The notes under the pieces were generated by a model. The model saw nothing but the letters and a program-made list of their open reading frames with translations, made no database searches and was not told the origin of the DNA. Shown here piece after piece: positions 43,215 through 52,626 of a DNA stretch of 64,000 nucleotides. Numbering within the stretch: the first letter of the stretch is position 1; each line of letters begins with the position of its first letter. A program made the position numbers and the translations under genes. Source of the stretch: Nocardioides salarius (lineage in GTDB: Bacteria; Actinomycetota; Actinomycetes; Propionibacteriales; Nocardioidaceae); assembly GCF_016907435.1 (NCBI RefSeq), contig NZ_JAFBBZ010000001.1:2976001-3040000 (forward strand), read 5' to 3'.

Positions 43215-43670
43215 TCAGGCCGAGGCGGGCAGGCCCGTCGCGGGCAGGTCGTCGGCCGGCAGGGGCACCAGCCGCTGGTCGGTGGCCAGGTGCACCACGT
43301 CGGAGGCCACCCCGGCGCGCCGGCAGGCCCGGCCCAGCTCGCGGGCCCACGCCCGGTCGATGTCGTCGGGGCCGTGGCGCCCGGGCCGGCTGCGCAGGAA
43401 GACCCAGCGGCCCGGCGGCGTGCCGCCGACGCGCAGCAGCAGTGTCGTCAACGAGTCGAGGTCGTCGCGGACCGGCTCGCCGGCGCAGTCATCGATCTCG
43501 AGCAGGCGCCGGGTGGGCCGGTCGTCGTCGCCGATGTGCAGCACCCAGGTGGAGGTGCGGGTGAAGCCGAGCTCGCCCATCAGCGCCTGCCACAGCCGCA
43601 GCAGGTCGCTCTGGCTGCGCACGGGGGCGGGGTCGTGGGAGAGGGGCGTGGGGTCGGGTGTGGTGTCCAT
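43215..43670 (-). CDS. Conserved hypothetical protein
   Basis: 151 residues from ATG 43670 (GTG 43679 would add three). A soluble alpha/beta protein with LLRLWQALMGELGFTRTSTW, VLHIGDDDRPTRRLLEIDD and LTTLLLRVGGTPPGRWVFLR. It has the look of actinobacterial proteins of unknown function that share this order. No motif gives a reaction. It is not clearly in an operon with its neighbours. Confidence 0.65.
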   Translation of the reverse strand: MDTTPDPTPLSHDPAPVRSQSDLLRLWQALMGELGFTRTSTWVLHIGDDDRPTRRLLEIDDCAGEPVRDDLDSLTTLLLRVGGTPPGRWVFLRSRPGRHGPDDIDRAWARELGRACRRAGVASDVVHLATDQRLVPLPADDLPATGLPASA

Positions 43671-43804
43671 GGCGAGCACGCTGCCCCTTCGCGCCGCCGC
43701 CCGCGACCGGCTCTCCACAGGGTGCCGGGCCAGCCGGCCGGCGGCCGTCGGCGGTCCACAGGTGAGCACGGCAGGGCTTGACGCAGCGGCGCCGGAGTGC
43801 GGCC

Positions 43805-45007
43805 TCACAGCACCGAGCGGTAGACCTCCACGGTCCGCTCCGCGATGGCCGGCCACCCGAAGGACTCCACGGCGCGCTGCCGCCCGGCCCGGCCCATGGT
43901 CGCGGCCCGGTCGGGGTCGGTGACCAGCGAGGTCAGCGCCTCGGCGAAGTCGGCGACGTAGCGCTCGGGGTCGAGTGGCGTGCCGCTGCCGTCGTCGGCC
44001 TGCTCGATCGGCACCAGCAGCCCGGTGGGCTCCGCAGCGCCGCCGGGTGCGACGACCACCTCGGGGATGCCGCCGGTGGCGGTGGCCACCACGGCGGTCT
44101 CGCAGGCCATCGCCTCGAGGTTGACGATGCCGAGCGGCTCGTAGACCGACGGGCAGGCGAAGACGGTCGCGGCGCTGAGCAGGGCGACCACGTCGGCGCG
44201 CGGCAGCATGTCGGCGATCCACACGACACCGTCGCGCCCAGAGCGCAGCTCGGCGACCAGCGCCTCGACCTCGGCCATGATCTCGGGGGTGTCCGGGGCC
44301 CCCGCGCAGAGCACCACCTGCACGTCGGGCGGCAGCGCGGCCACGGCGCGCAGGAAGAGCGGCAGTCCCTTCTGGCGGGTGATCCGTCCGACGAAGACCA
44401 CCGAGGGCCGGTCGGGGTCGACGCCGAGGCGGCGTACGCGCTCGGGGTCGTCGACGGGGGTCCACAGCGCGGTGTCGATGCCGTTGTGCACCGTGTGCAC
44501 GCGGGCCGGGTCGACGGCGGGGTAGGAGCGCAGCACGTCGTCGCGCATCGCCGCCGACACCGCGATCACCGCGGCCGCCGACTCGTACGCCGTCCGCTCG
44601 ACCCACGAGGAGAGCCGGTAGCCGCCGCCGAGCTGCTCGGCCTTCCAGGGCCGCAGCGGCTCCAGGGAGTGCGCCGAGACCACGTGCGGCACGTCGTGCA
44701 GCAGGCCGGCCAGGTGCCCGGCGAAGTTGGCGTACCAGGTGTGGGAGTGCACCAGGTCGGTGCCGGCGCAGCCGGCCGCGATGGCCAGGTCGACGCCCAT
44801 CGTGCGCAGCGCGGCGTTGGCGTCCGCGAGATCGGGGAGATCGGCGTAGGAGGAGGTCAGCGGCTCCTCGCGCGGCGCGCCGAAGGCGTGCACCCGGGCG
44901 GTGAGGTCGTCGCGCGCCCGCAGCGCGCGCACCAGCTCGGCCACGTGAACGCCGGCGCCGCCGTACACCTCGGGCGGGTACTCCTTGGACAGCACATCGA
45001 CTCGCAC
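43805..45007 (-). CDS. glgA: Glycogen synthase / maltose-1-phosphate synthase (GT4 type)
   Basis: 400 residues ([22 protein letters not shown]...). This is the actinobacterial GT-B, GT4 family enzyme and not the GT5 E. coli type. [15 protein letters not shown] near residue 88, [20 protein letters not shown] near residue 200, and the [12 protein letters not shown] nucleotide-binding motif near residue 318 are clear. It adds glucose from ADP-glucose to glycogen or to maltose-1-phosphate (GlgM role). It is divergent from glgC, which makes the ADP-glucose. Confidence 0.92.
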   Translation of the reverse strand: MRVDVLSKEYPPEVYGGAGVHVAELVRALRARDDLTARVHAFGAPREEPLTSSYADLPDLADANAALRTMGVDLAIAAGCAGTDLVHSHTWYANFAGHLAGLLHDVPHVVSAHSLEPLRPWKAEQLGGGYRLSSWVERTAYESAAAVIAVSAAMRDDVLRSYPAVDPARVHTVHNGIDTALWTPVDDPERVRRLGVDPDRPSVVFVGRITRQKGLPLFLRAVAALPPDVQVVLCAGAPDTPEIMAEVEALVAELRSGRDGVVWIADMLPRADVVALLSAATVFACPSVYEPLGIVNLEAMACETAVVATATGGIPEVVVAPGGAAEPTGLLVPIEQADDGSGTPLDPERYVADFAEALTSLVTDPDRAATMGRAGRQRAVESFGWPAIAERTVEVYRSVL

Positions 45008-45083
45008 ACCACGAACCTACTCGTCCCGCGCCGGTGCTGTGCAGCCCAAGCGTGTCGGGCGTCACGGGCAGTACGGTGTCGCC

Positions 45084-46331
45084 ATGAGCTCCTCGGCGCG
45101 CAAGAAGGTCCTGGCGATCGTGCTGGCCGGCGGGGAGGGCAAGCGGCTGATGCCGCTGACCGCCGACCGCGCCAAACCGGCGGTGCCCTTCGCCGGGATC
45201 TACCGGCTCATCGACTTCGCGCTGAGCAACGTCGTGAACTCCGGCTACCTCAAGGTGGTCGTGCTGACGCAGTACAAGTCGCACAGCCTCGACCGCCACG
45301 TCTCGCAGACCTGGCGGATGTCGACGCTGCTGGGCAACTACGTCACCCCGGTCCCGGCGCAGCAGCGGGTGGGCAAGCACTGGTACCTCGGCAGCGCCGA
45401 CGCGATCTTCCAGTCGCTCAACCTGATCAAGGACGAGAAGCCCGACATCGTGGTCGTGGTCGGCGCCGACCACGTCTACCGCATGGACTTCGCGCAGATG
45501 GTCGACCAGCACGTCGAGAGCGGCGCGGCCTGCACCGTGGCGGCGATCCGGCAGCCGATCGAGATGGCCGACCAGTTCGGGGTCATCGACGTGCACCCCG
45601 ACGCGCCCTCGCGCATCCGCGACTTCCTGGAGAAGCCGACCGACCCCGTCGGCCTGCCCGACAGCCCGGGCGAGGTGCTGGCCTCGATGGGCAACTACGT
45701 CTTCGACGCCGACGCCCTGGTCGACGCGGTGACCCGCGACGCGACGACCACCGGCTCCAAGCACGACATGGGCGGCGACATCGTGCCGGCCTTCGTGCGC
45801 CGCTCGCAGGCGGGCGTCTACGACTACAAGGACAACGTGGTGCCCGGCGCCACCGACCGCGACAAGGGCTACTGGCGCGACGTCGGGACCCTGGGCTCCT
45901 ACTACGCCGCCCACATGGACGTCGTCTCACCGCTGCCGGTCTTCAACCTCTACAACTTCGACTGGCCGATCTACACCTCCTACGGCCCCCAGCCGCCCGT
46001 CAAGGTCGTGCAGGGCTCCGACGGCACCCCGGGCGTGACCGACGAGGCGGTGCTCTCGCCGGGGGTGGTGGTGACCGGCGGGCAGGTACGCCGCTCGGTG
46101 CTCTCGCCGGCCTGCTGGGTCGACAGCGGCGCCGACGTGAGCGGCTCGGTGCTGCTCAACGGCGTGATCATCGGGGCCGGCGCGGTGGTGCGTGACGCCA
46201 TCCTCGACAAGAACGTGGTCGTGCCCGCGGGTGCGCGCATCGGCGTCGACCCCGAGGAGGACCTGGCCCGCGGGCTGATCGTGCAGGACGGGCTGACCGT
46301 GATGGGCAAGGACCAGCAGCTGCCGCGCTGA
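45084..46331 (+). CDS. glgC: Glucose-1-phosphate adenylyltransferase
   Basis: 415 residues from ATG 45084. The catalytic N-terminal motif is [20 protein letters not shown] (residues about 14-33), with GADHVYRMD and FLEKP downstream, and the C-terminal left-handed beta-helix ([20 protein letters not shown]). It makes ADP-glucose from ATP and glucose-1-phosphate, the committed step of glycogen synthesis and the point of allosteric control. It diverges from glgA across 76 bases. Confidence 0.96.
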   Translation: MSSSARKKVLAIVLAGGEGKRLMPLTADRAKPAVPFAGIYRLIDFALSNVVNSGYLKVVVLTQYKSHSLDRHVSQTWRMSTLLGNYVTPVPAQQRVGKHWYLGSADAIFQSLNLIKDEKPDIVVVVGADHVYRMDFAQMVDQHVESGAACTVAAIRQPIEMADQFGVIDVHPDAPSRIRDFLEKPTDPVGLPDSPGEVLASMGNYVFDADALVDAVTRDATTTGSKHDMGGDIVPAFVRRSQAGVYDYKDNVVPGATDRDKGYWRDVGTLGSYYAAHMDVVSPLPVFNLYNFDWPIYTSYGPQPPVKVVQGSDGTPGVTDEAVLSPGVVVTGGQVRRSVLSPACWVDSGADVSGSVLLNGVIIGAGAVVRDAILDKNVVVPAGARIGVDPEEDLARGLIVQDGLTVMGKDQQLPR

Positions 46332-46355
46332 GGTCTCCTGCCCGCGGGCCGGGCG

Positions 46356-46766
46356 TCAGCCAGCCCAGGGACGCACCCGGACCTCGACGGGCATGCGATC
46401 GGCCTCCGGGACAACGACGGGGTCGGTGCGCCGTGCCAGCATCCGCTCCTGCACCAGGCGGTCGTGCGGCTCGTCGGTCCAGTCGTTGCCGTCCATCCCG
46501 ACGAGCCACACGAGCCCCCGTCCGTCGTGGGGCTCGTCGACGACCAGGGCGATCGAGTACGTCGCCGACGCCCCCGCCCGCCGCTGTGCCCAGTCGAGCA
46601 CCTGCAGGACGTCGGCCCCGGTGACGTCGTAGGTCGCGGTCGTGCCGCCGGGCGCCTCCGTGCCGCCCACGCTGGCGCCGCCCTGGACGTAGACGCGGTA
46701 GCGCCATGCGGGCCGTTCCCAGGAGGCGTGGCGCTCGTCGACGCGGGCGATGTCGATCGAGGTCAT
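46356..46766 (-). CDS. Conserved hypothetical protein
   Basis: 136 residues. A single small domain, RYRVYVQGGASVGGTEAPGG, then DVLQVLDWAQRRAGASATYS and VWLVGMDGNDWTDEPHDRL. No known motif. The start overlaps the stop of the DNA glycosylase gene (ATGA on the minus strand), so they are probably co-transcribed. Confidence 0.7.
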   Translation of the reverse strand: MTSIDIARVDERHASWERPAWRYRVYVQGGASVGGTEAPGGTTATYDVTGADVLQVLDWAQRRAGASATYSIALVVDEPHDGRGLVWLVGMDGNDWTDEPHDRLVQERMLARRTDPVVVPEADRMPVEVRVRPWAG

Positions 46767-47365
46767 GAAGGCATCGTGCCTGAGCCCGGCAGGGGCGGCA
46801 GGACGCCCGCGGCGCGCCCCACCTCGGCGTACGCCTCGGCGAGGGTGGCGACGGTCTCGTGCGCGTTGAGGCCCGAGGGGTTGGGCACCACCCACAGGGC
46901 GCTGCCGGCCATCGGCTCGGGTTGGGGCCCGACCTGGGCCCTGGGCACGCCGAACGCGCTGCGGTACGCCGTCACGCCGGCCACCGCGACCACGCGCGGG
47001 CGCACCTCGGCGACCAGCGCGCGCAGGCGCTCGCCGCCCTCGACCAGCTCGGCGCGTGAGAGCTCGGAGGCCTTGGCGGTGGCGCGGCGCGCCAGGTTCG
47101 TGATGGCGATGCCGCGCCGGCGCAGCACGTCGCGCTCCGCCTCGCTCATCCCGGCCGCCGGGTCGATCGGCTCCTCGATCACCCCCGCGCGCAGCAGCGC
47201 GGGGTAGAAGCGGTTGCCGGGGTGGGCGAAGTGCGTGCCGGTCGCGGCGGTCCACAGCCCGGGGTTGATGCCCACGAAGAGCAGCCGCACGTCGGGGCCG
47301 ATCAGGTCGGGCACCTCCGCGTCACGGAAGGACTCCAGCTCGGCGCGCGAGAACGATCGACCCAC
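46763..47365 (-). CDS. mug: MUG/TDG-type DNA glycosylase (uracil-DNA glycosylase family 2)
   Basis: 200 residues from GTG 47365; an N-terminal extension to 47494 is open but not homologous. The active-site motif is GINPGLWTAATGTHFAHPGN (residues about 32-51), and NPSGLNAH near residue 168 is the DNA-wedge motif. MUG enzymes remove uracil or ethenocytosine opposite guanine. It is followed by a small unknown gene in the same operon and is divergent from a lipoprotein. Confidence 0.9.
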   Translation of the reverse strand: MGRSFSRAELESFRDAEVPDLIGPDVRLLFVGINPGLWTAATGTHFAHPGNRFYPALLRAGVIEEPIDPAAGMSEAERDVLRRRGIAITNLARRATAKASELSRAELVEGGERLRALVAEVRPRVVAVAGVTAYRSAFGVPRAQVGPQPEPMAGSALWVVPNPSGLNAHETVATLAEAYAEVGRAAGVLPPLPGSGTMPS

Positions 47366-47396
47366 GGCCCGAGCCTCCCACGCCCCGCAGCCCCAG

Positions 47397-47432
47397 CGCC
47401 GAGCCGGCCCGTTCGAACCGGCCGGCTCGGCG
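47397..47432. promoter_or_regulatory. 36-base palindrome between mug and a lipoprotein gene
   Basis: CGCCGAGCCGGCC (47397-47409) pairs perfectly with GGCCGGCTCGGCG (47420-47432) across a 10-base centre that itself contains GTTCGAAC. It is in the 102-base gap between two divergent starts, so it is 5' to both and not a normal terminator. It may be an operator or a leader hairpin for the lipoprotein gene. Confidence 0.5.
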
Positions 47433-47467
47433 TGGAACCGCGGCGGCGTGGGTACCGTCGCACCCTC

Positions 47468-47971
47468 ATGCGACCTCTCGGAGCCCTCTTGCACCTGCCT
47501 GTCGCCGCGTTGCTGACCGCCACCCTGGCGGCGTGCGGCGGCGGGACGGGCGACGAGCGCGCCGAGGGCGACGCCGGCGCCGGCACGGGTGGCGGCGCCG
47601 GAGGCACGCCCGTGGTGCTGCGCGAGCGGCTGGTGACCGCCACCGACGCGGGGGAGGCGCCCGACGAGGTGGCCGTGCCGGTGGGTGACGACGCGGCGCT
47701 GGCGGAGTTCACGGCCGACCTCAGCGACGGTTTCGCGGGCGAGGTGGCCGAGGCGGCCGCTGCGCTCGAGGCCGGGGGCGGCGAGGAGCTGGCGGCCCAG
47801 GTGGTGGCGGTCGGCTGCGACGAGCCGACCAGCGTGCGCGCGCGGCGTACGCCGGAGGGTGCGGTGGTGCTCGAGGCCGCGCAGGTGCCGAGCCCCGGGC
47901 GGCAGTGCTTCGCGCCGATGACCACCGTCGCGGTCGTGGTGCTCGAGGCCGGCGGGCTCAGCGCTGGGTGA
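47468..47971 (+). CDS. Lipoprotein of unknown function
   Basis: 167 residues from ATG 47468. The signal peptide ends in TATLAACGG (lipobox LAAC), followed by a Gly/Ala/Asp-rich linker and a small domain (AEFTADLSDGFAGEVAEAAA). Similar to short secreted actinobacterial lipoproteins. Its 3' end overlaps the convergent glycosidase gene by 14 bases. Confidence 0.75.
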   Translation: MRPLGALLHLPVAALLTATLAACGGGTGDERAEGDAGAGTGGGAGGTPVVLRERLVTATDAGEAPDEVAVPVGDDAALAEFTADLSDGFAGEVAEAAAALEAGGGEELAAQVVAVGCDEPTSVRARRTPEGAVVLEAAQVPSPGRQCFAPMTTVAVVVLEAGGLSAG

Positions 47972-49208
47972 CGACCAGGCCGTTGGCGACCTGGCGCAGC
48001 GCCCCGTCGGAGGGTGAGTTCTGCACCTGCAGCGACCCCGACTCGCGGGCGACCATGGTGCTCGAGCCGCCGCCGTCGAGGTTCAGCGCCTCGTCGGCGC
48101 CGAGCTCGACCATGGTGCGTGCGAGCTCGACGAGGGTCTGCCCACGGCTGGTCGAGGAGCGGCCGTCGACGACCAGCAGCAGCACCTCGTTGGTGTCGCG
48201 GTCGATGCCGACCGCGGTGCGCGGGTGCATCTCGGCGTCGTCGACGACCTGCACCACGCCCTCGTCGATCAGCGCCTTGCTGCCGGTGACGACCATGGAG
48301 GGCCGCCCGGCCAACCACCAGTTCACAGTGGCGCTGCCGGTGCGCAGCTTGCGCAGCTGGCGTGCGCCCTCGCCGCGCCCGACGAGCACCAGCCCGCGGA
48401 TCTTCGCGCCGGGGCGCAGCCTGGCCCGGTTGGAGACCACCTTGCCGCCGCGGACCTCGACCATCCGCACGTTCTTCTCCTGGCCCTGGGTGACGGCGTA
48501 GCCGGGCGAGGTGCCCCAGCGCTGCGTGTAGACACCGATGCCGCCGGGGGCCACGAAGTGGGAGTTGAAGTTGGTGACGCTGGCCTGGGGGCGCTCCTTG
48601 ATGGCGCCGCGCAGGGTCACCTCGCCGACCTGCGGGCGGCCCTTGCGGGTCAGGTAGAACGCGGCGTTCCAGCCGCTCGCGCGGGCGTTGAAGAGCCCCC
48701 GGGTCACCGAGCGGCCCACGCCGAGCGGGGCGCCGGTGCGGCCGATGTCGAAGAAGTCGCCGTTGACCGCGGCGATCGCCTGGCGGGCGCGGGCCAGCGA
48801 CATGACGTCGTCGGTGGCGGCCACCTTCGTCGGCGCGGCGTAGTCGAGGCGCAGGCTGCTCTCGTCGAGGTCGACCGCGAGCAGGTGGGAGCGCACCGGC
48901 CCGCGCGCGTCGGTCTCGCTCCACGACGAGAACCGCACGCCGGGGGCGATGCGGCGCTGCTCGAGCACGACGCGCGTGGTCGGCTCGTCGTCGTACGCCG
49001 CGGCGCGCGGCGCGACCCGTCCGCGCACCCCGTCGGAGCTGTGCGGGCCGTCGACGCCGGCGTGCACCGGCAGGCCCGGGTCGACGCGGCCGGCGCGACC
49101 GGTGGGGCCGGTCGGGCCGGTGGGGGAGCCGTCGGCGAGCGCGGGCGCGCCGAGGCCCGCGAGCACGACGGCGAGCGCGAGGGCGGTGGTCCGAGAGCGG
49201 GGAAGCAC
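47958..49208 (-). CDS. Secreted phosphodiester glycosidase (NAGPA) family protein
   Basis: 416 residues with a signal peptide (LALAVVLAGLGAPALA). The NAGPA domain covers about residues 120-416: AIAAVNGDFFDIGRTGAPLG, PRTAVGIDRDTNEVLLLVVD and LDGGGSSTMVARESG are the domain's metal and catalytic segments. Relatives remove N-acetylglucosamine 1-phosphodiester caps or act on exopolysaccharide. The exact glycan target here is unknown. Confidence 0.88.
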   Translation of the reverse strand: MLPRSRTTALALAVVLAGLGAPALADGSPTGPTGPTGRAGRVDPGLPVHAGVDGPHSSDGVRGRVAPRAAAYDDEPTTRVVLEQRRIAPGVRFSSWSETDARGPVRSHLLAVDLDESSLRLDYAAPTKVAATDDVMSLARARQAIAAVNGDFFDIGRTGAPLGVGRSVTRGLFNARASGWNAAFYLTRKGRPQVGEVTLRGAIKERPQASVTNFNSHFVAPGGIGVYTQRWGTSPGYAVTQGQEKNVRMVEVRGGKVVSNRARLRPGAKIRGLVLVGRGEGARQLRKLRTGSATVNWWLAGRPSMVVTGSKALIDEGVVQVVDDAEMHPRTAVGIDRDTNEVLLLVVDGRSSTSRGQTLVELARTMVELGADEALNLDGGGSSTMVARESGSLQVQNSPSDGALRQVANGLVVTQR

Positions 49209-49217
49209 CGCCCAAGG

Positions 49218-50801
49218 TTAAGCGCGCCCGGGGCCCGTCCGGCGCAGGTGCAGCACCGTGTCCTCGAGCACGATCACGCCCGGGGTGCGGCTGCTCATCC
49301 CCACGAACGTCTCGCTGAAGGGGCTGGCCAGCAGGTAGAGGTTCTGGCCCGCGGGCACGCGCACGCCGACGGCCGGCAGCTGGATGCGGCGGCGTTCCCC
49401 GACGACGGGCAGCGGCTCGCGCAGCGGCAGCACGTTGTTCTGCACCAGGCGGGCGTCGAGCGGGCTGGTGCCCACGGCCAGGCCGTAGAAGGCGCGGTTC
49501 TCGACGCCGGCCGCGGTGACGTCGGCGGTGAGGTACGCCGAGCCGGCCACCTCGATGGGGCCCTCGGCGACGAGGGTCCCGAGCGGGACGCCCGCGGCGG
49601 TCGAGGTGGCCACGGTGCCGATGTCGACCCGGTGGTTGGTGCGCTCGGTGCGGGTGGTGAGGCACTCGTCGGTCGGGGTCGCGATGTGCAGGCGGCCGTA
49701 GCCGCGCAGGCCGGTGCGGCGCCCGCGCAGCTGCTCGTCGAAGAAGCGCAGCGAGAGCTGCTCGAAGTCGCCGCCGGCCAGCTCGGCGCTGCACGGGTCG
49801 GAGGTGATGGAGACCCCCATCGGCAGCACCGCCGGCAGCACGTGACCGCCGTTGTAGCCGACGAAGATGCTGTCGCGGCGGGCTCGCTTCGTCAGGGCCG
49901 TGCGCCAGTTCGCCAGGCCCTCCTGCAGGGGGAAGAGCCCGTCGGTGGTGCCCTGGCCGAGCAGCACCGGGATGTCGAGGCGGCGGCCGTTGGCGACGTG
50001 CCAGGCGGGCCCGTTCTTCTCCATGAACGCGACCATGTCCTCGGTGCCGGGCACCGAGCCGTCGGGCCACTGGCCGAGCGCGGCACCCTCGAGGAGGGCC
50101 TTGTAGACGGTCGGGGGCAGGGCGTCGTCAGGCACCGAGGCGGCCGCCAGCAGCAGCGCCCACTCGGTGCGCACCACGCCCTCGGGAGCCAGGCTCGAGG
50201 ACAGGTCGTTCCAGGTGATCTGCGGGGCGAGCGCGTCGAAGACGGGCCGGCCCTGGGTGCGCAGCGACTCGAACGCGCCGAGGAGCTGGTAGCCGCCGCC
50301 GTAGGACCCGCCGATCGCGCCCAGGCGCGGGTCGCCGGGCCGGTCCTGCTGCACCCACCGGAGCCGGCTGACCAGCCGCACCAGGCGGCGTACGTCGTGG
50401 CCCTCGAAGGCGGGGTCCTCGACGTGCGCGTGGCCGCCGGACTCGCCCCAGCCGCGCTGGTCGAAGGAGAGCACGCCGTAGCCCGCGTCGAGGAAGGTGT
50501 CGAACGCGGCCGGGTCGGTGGTGCGCGAGCCGCCCCATCCGTGGCTGTGCACGATCATCGGCACCGGGCGCTTGCGGCTCGCGCCCGCCGGGCGGAACAG
50601 CGAGTAGCAGATGTCGACCGCGTCGCTCTCGCCCGGCTCGGGCACGCTGCTGACACAGCCGTCGCTGACCCGCACCTGCTTCGCGGCCGGCGCGGCGTAC
50701 GCCGATGGGGCGACCGTCCCGCCCGGTCCGAGGCCCAGGGAGGTGAGTCCCAGGGTGGCCAGGGTGGCGGCCGTGGTGGCCAGGGCGGTGACTCGACGCA
50801 T
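49218..50801 (-). CDS. Secreted alpha/beta hydrolase (CocE/NonD or X-Pro dipeptidyl-peptidase-like)
   Basis: 527 residues from ATG 50801 with a signal peptide ending near VAPSAYAAPAA. HSHGWGGSRTTDPAAFDTFL, SFDQRGWGESGG, and the nucleophile motif GAIGGSYGGGYQLLG (about residue 185) define the hydrolase, and the C-terminal beta-rich part (residues about 375-527) is of the X-Pro/CocE jelly-roll kind. It could be a peptidase or acyl hydrolase. It lies upstream of the repeat island. Confidence 0.85.
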   Translation of the reverse strand: MRRVTALATTAATLATLGLTSLGLGPGGTVAPSAYAAPAAKQVRVSDGCVSSVPEPGESDAVDICYSLFRPAGASRKRPVPMIVHSHGWGGSRTTDPAAFDTFLDAGYGVLSFDQRGWGESGGHAHVEDPAFEGHDVRRLVRLVSRLRWVQQDRPGDPRLGAIGGSYGGGYQLLGAFESLRTQGRPVFDALAPQITWNDLSSSLAPEGVVRTEWALLLAAASVPDDALPPTVYKALLEGAALGQWPDGSVPGTEDMVAFMEKNGPAWHVANGRRLDIPVLLGQGTTDGLFPLQEGLANWRTALTKRARRDSIFVGYNGGHVLPAVLPMGVSITSDPCSAELAGGDFEQLSLRFFDEQLRGRRTGLRGYGRLHIATPTDECLTTRTERTNHRVDIGTVATSTAAGVPLGTLVAEGPIEVAGSAYLTADVTAAGVENRAFYGLAVGTSPLDARLVQNNVLPLREPLPVVGERRRIQLPAVGVRVPAGQNLYLLASPFSETFVGMSSRTPGVIVLEDTVLHLRRTGPGRA

Positions 50802-50898
50802 GTGTGCTCCCGGGTGGATGGTGACGACCGACACAACGAGCACGCCGACCCGGGGTCACGCGACCCGGCGCCAGTTCACGGCGTACGCCGCCCTGCCC

Positions 50899-51282
50899 CG
50901 TTGGTCGAGCAGGGAGGAGCGCCAGCGACGAGCGACGCCGAGACCCCGTGAGTGGCCGGCCCACCGCAACCACCCGCCGTACGCCGTGGGGTCGCCGGGT
51001 TTCGAGACGGTTGCTGCGCAACCTCCTCAACCAACGGCGGGCCGCCGTTGGTCGAGCAGCAAGGAGCGCCAGCGACGAGCGACGCCGAGACCCCGTGAGT
51101 GGCCGGCCCACCGCAACCACCCGCCGTACGCCGTGGGGTCGCCGGGTTTCGAGACGGTTGCTGCGCAACCTCCTCAACCAACGGCGGGCCGCCGTTGGTC
51201 GAGCAGGGAGGAGCACCAGCGACGAGCGACGCCGAGACCCCATGAGCTGCCCGCCCACCGCGACCACCCGCCGTACGCCATG
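50899..51282. repeat. Composite palindromic elements, 147-bp tandem units, third copy split by the IS
   Basis: This stretch, part of the 496-base non-coding gap 50802-51297, holds left arms at 50899-50945, 51046-51092 and 51193-51239, exactly 147 bases apart. Each of the first two is followed after 52 bases by a 39-base inverted type-C right arm (50998-51036 and 51145-51183). The third element is cut at position 51282 by the IS insertion, and its right arm lies beyond the IS at 52627-52672. Confidence 0.92.
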
Positions 51283-51297
51283 TGTCGCGTGCCGGGT

Positions 51298-52245
51298 TCA
51301 GTGGAGGCTCTGAAGTGACGCGTCGACGGTAGTCGGCGCGGGGTTGTGCCGGTAGTGCTCTTCCTCGAACTCGACGGGTGGGACGAGTCCGATCTCGCCG
51401 TGCAGGCGTCGGTGGTTGAACCAGTCGATGTACTCGGCGACGGCGATCTCGAGGTCGTCGATGTTCTTCCAGGGGCCCTTGTTGCGGATCAGCTCGGCCT
51501 TGAACAGCGAGTTGAACGCCTCGGCCAGGGCGTTGTCATACGAGTCGCCCGTCGACCCGACGGATGCGACGGCGCCGGCCTCGGCCAGGCGCTGGGTGTA
51601 GCGAACCGCGAGGTATTGAACGCCCTTATCGCTGTGGGCTATGACGCCGGTGGTGTCCTGGCCGGCGTGCTCGCGGGTCCACAGCCCCATCTCGAGAGCG
51701 TCCAGCGCCAGGTCGGTGCGCAGGCTCTTCGACAGCTGCCAGCCCACCACTCGGCGGGAGTAGACGTCGATGACGAACGCGGCGTAGACCCAGCCGGCGA
51801 AGGTGCGGCAGTAGGTGATGTCCGCGACCCAGACACGATTCGGTGCAGGTGCCCTGAAGTCGCGGTCCAGCAGGTCCGGGCGGGCATCCGGGCCGGTGCC
51901 GGGGATCGTGGTGCGCGGCCCTTTGGCTCTGCTGATCCCGCGCAGCCCCTCGGCGCGCATCAGCCGGTGCACGGTGCACCTGGCGATACGGTGACCGCGC
52001 CGGTTGAGCTCGGCGTGCATCTTGCGGACCCCGTAGACGCCGTAGTTGTCGGTGTGGACCTGCCGGATCACCTCCAGGCGCTGCGCGTCGGCGACAGCGC
52101 GTGCCGAGGGCGGCCGGGACTTCGCGGCGTAGTAGGTGCTCGGGGCGATCTGCATCCCTGCCTTGCGTAGGACGGTGCAGATCGGCTCGACCCCGAACCT
52201 CGCCCGGTGCTGGTCGATGTACTCGACCAGCACCGCCGTGGTCAC
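51298..52245 (-). CDS. IS3-family transposase OrfB (integrase catalytic domain)
   Basis: 315 residues from a GTG overlapping the orfA stop, or reached by frameshift. The rve domain has the DDE triad: the first Asp in VWVADITY, the second in AHSDKGVQY, and Glu in NALAEAFN. The HTH-like N-terminus (STYYAAKSRPPSARAVADAQ) precedes it. The stop lies 15 bases from the left IS end. The frame is intact, so the element may be active. Subgroup seems IS3/IS51-like. Confidence 0.94.
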   Translation of the reverse strand: MTTAVLVEYIDQHRARFGVEPICTVLRKAGMQIAPSTYYAAKSRPPSARAVADAQRLEVIRQVHTDNYGVYGVRKMHAELNRRGHRIARCTVHRLMRAEGLRGISRAKGPRTTIPGTGPDARPDLLDRDFRAPAPNRVWVADITYCRTFAGWVYAAFVIDVYSRRVVGWQLSKSLRTDLALDALEMGLWTREHAGQDTTGVIAHSDKGVQYLAVRYTQRLAEAGAVASVGSTGDSYDNALAEAFNSLFKAELIRNKGPWKNIDDLEIAVAEYIDWFNHRRLHGEIGLVPPVEFEEEHYRHNPAPTTVDASLQSLH

Positions 52246-52571
52246 TTCAGCTTGCGGTCGAGCTCCGCCGCGGCGAAAAAAGCCGAGGCCGTCCGCAAGA
52301 TCTCGTTGGCCCGCCGTAGCTCCTTGACCTCACGCTCGAGCTCGGCGATGCGCTGCGCCTCGGTGCTGCTGACGCCGGGACGGTGGCCCTCGTCGACCTC
52401 GGCCTGGGAGACCCAGTTGCGCAACGTCTCAGCGTTGATCCCCAGCTGATCGCCGACCCGCTTCAGTGCGCCGGTCCTGGTCGCCGGGTCACGCCGCAGA
52501 TCGACCGCCATCCTGATTGCACGCTCCCGAAGCTCCTCGGGATACTTCCTCGGTGCTGCCATGACTCTCAT
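52242..52571 (-). CDS. IS3-family transposase OrfA (DNA-binding protein)
   Basis: 109 residues (from MAAPRKYPEELRERA, 106). A helix-turn-helix of the IS3 OrfA type (LGINAETLRNWVSQAE) is followed by a leucine-zipper-like coiled coil (AELEREVKELRRANEILR) and the end TASAFFAAAELDRKLK. The GCT-TTT-TTC codons near the end contain T6, so a -1 shift leads from here directly into orfB to make the OrfAB transposase. Confidence 0.92.
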   Translation of the reverse strand: MRVMAAPRKYPEELRERAIRMAVDLRRDPATRTGALKRVGDQLGINAETLRNWVSQAEVDEGHRPGVSSTEAQRIAELEREVKELRRANEILRTASAFFAAAELDRKLK

Positions 52572-52626
52572 CCTTCCGTGGAATGAGAGCCTCCATCAGA
52601 CCCGGCACGCGACAATGGGCTCACCC

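Larger units (their letters stand above)
51283..52614. mobile_element. IS3-family insertion sequence, 1332 bp, intact
   Basis: Imperfect terminal inverted repeats of about 29 bases begin TGTCGCGTGCCGGGT at both ends, with TGGAGGCTCT further in. The target duplication is ATG (51280-51282 and 52615-52617). Two overlapping minus-strand frames, orfA and orfB, are present, with a T6 slippage site at 52276-52281. Removing the element and one ATG restores a composite repeat with a 52-base spacer, the same length as its neighbours, which fixes the boundaries exactly. Confidence 0.95.

Noticed and set aside
49218..50843. Longer start for the secreted hydrolase at 50843
   Set aside because: The segment before ATG 50801 has no signal-peptide character, whereas the ATG starts a clear signal sequence.
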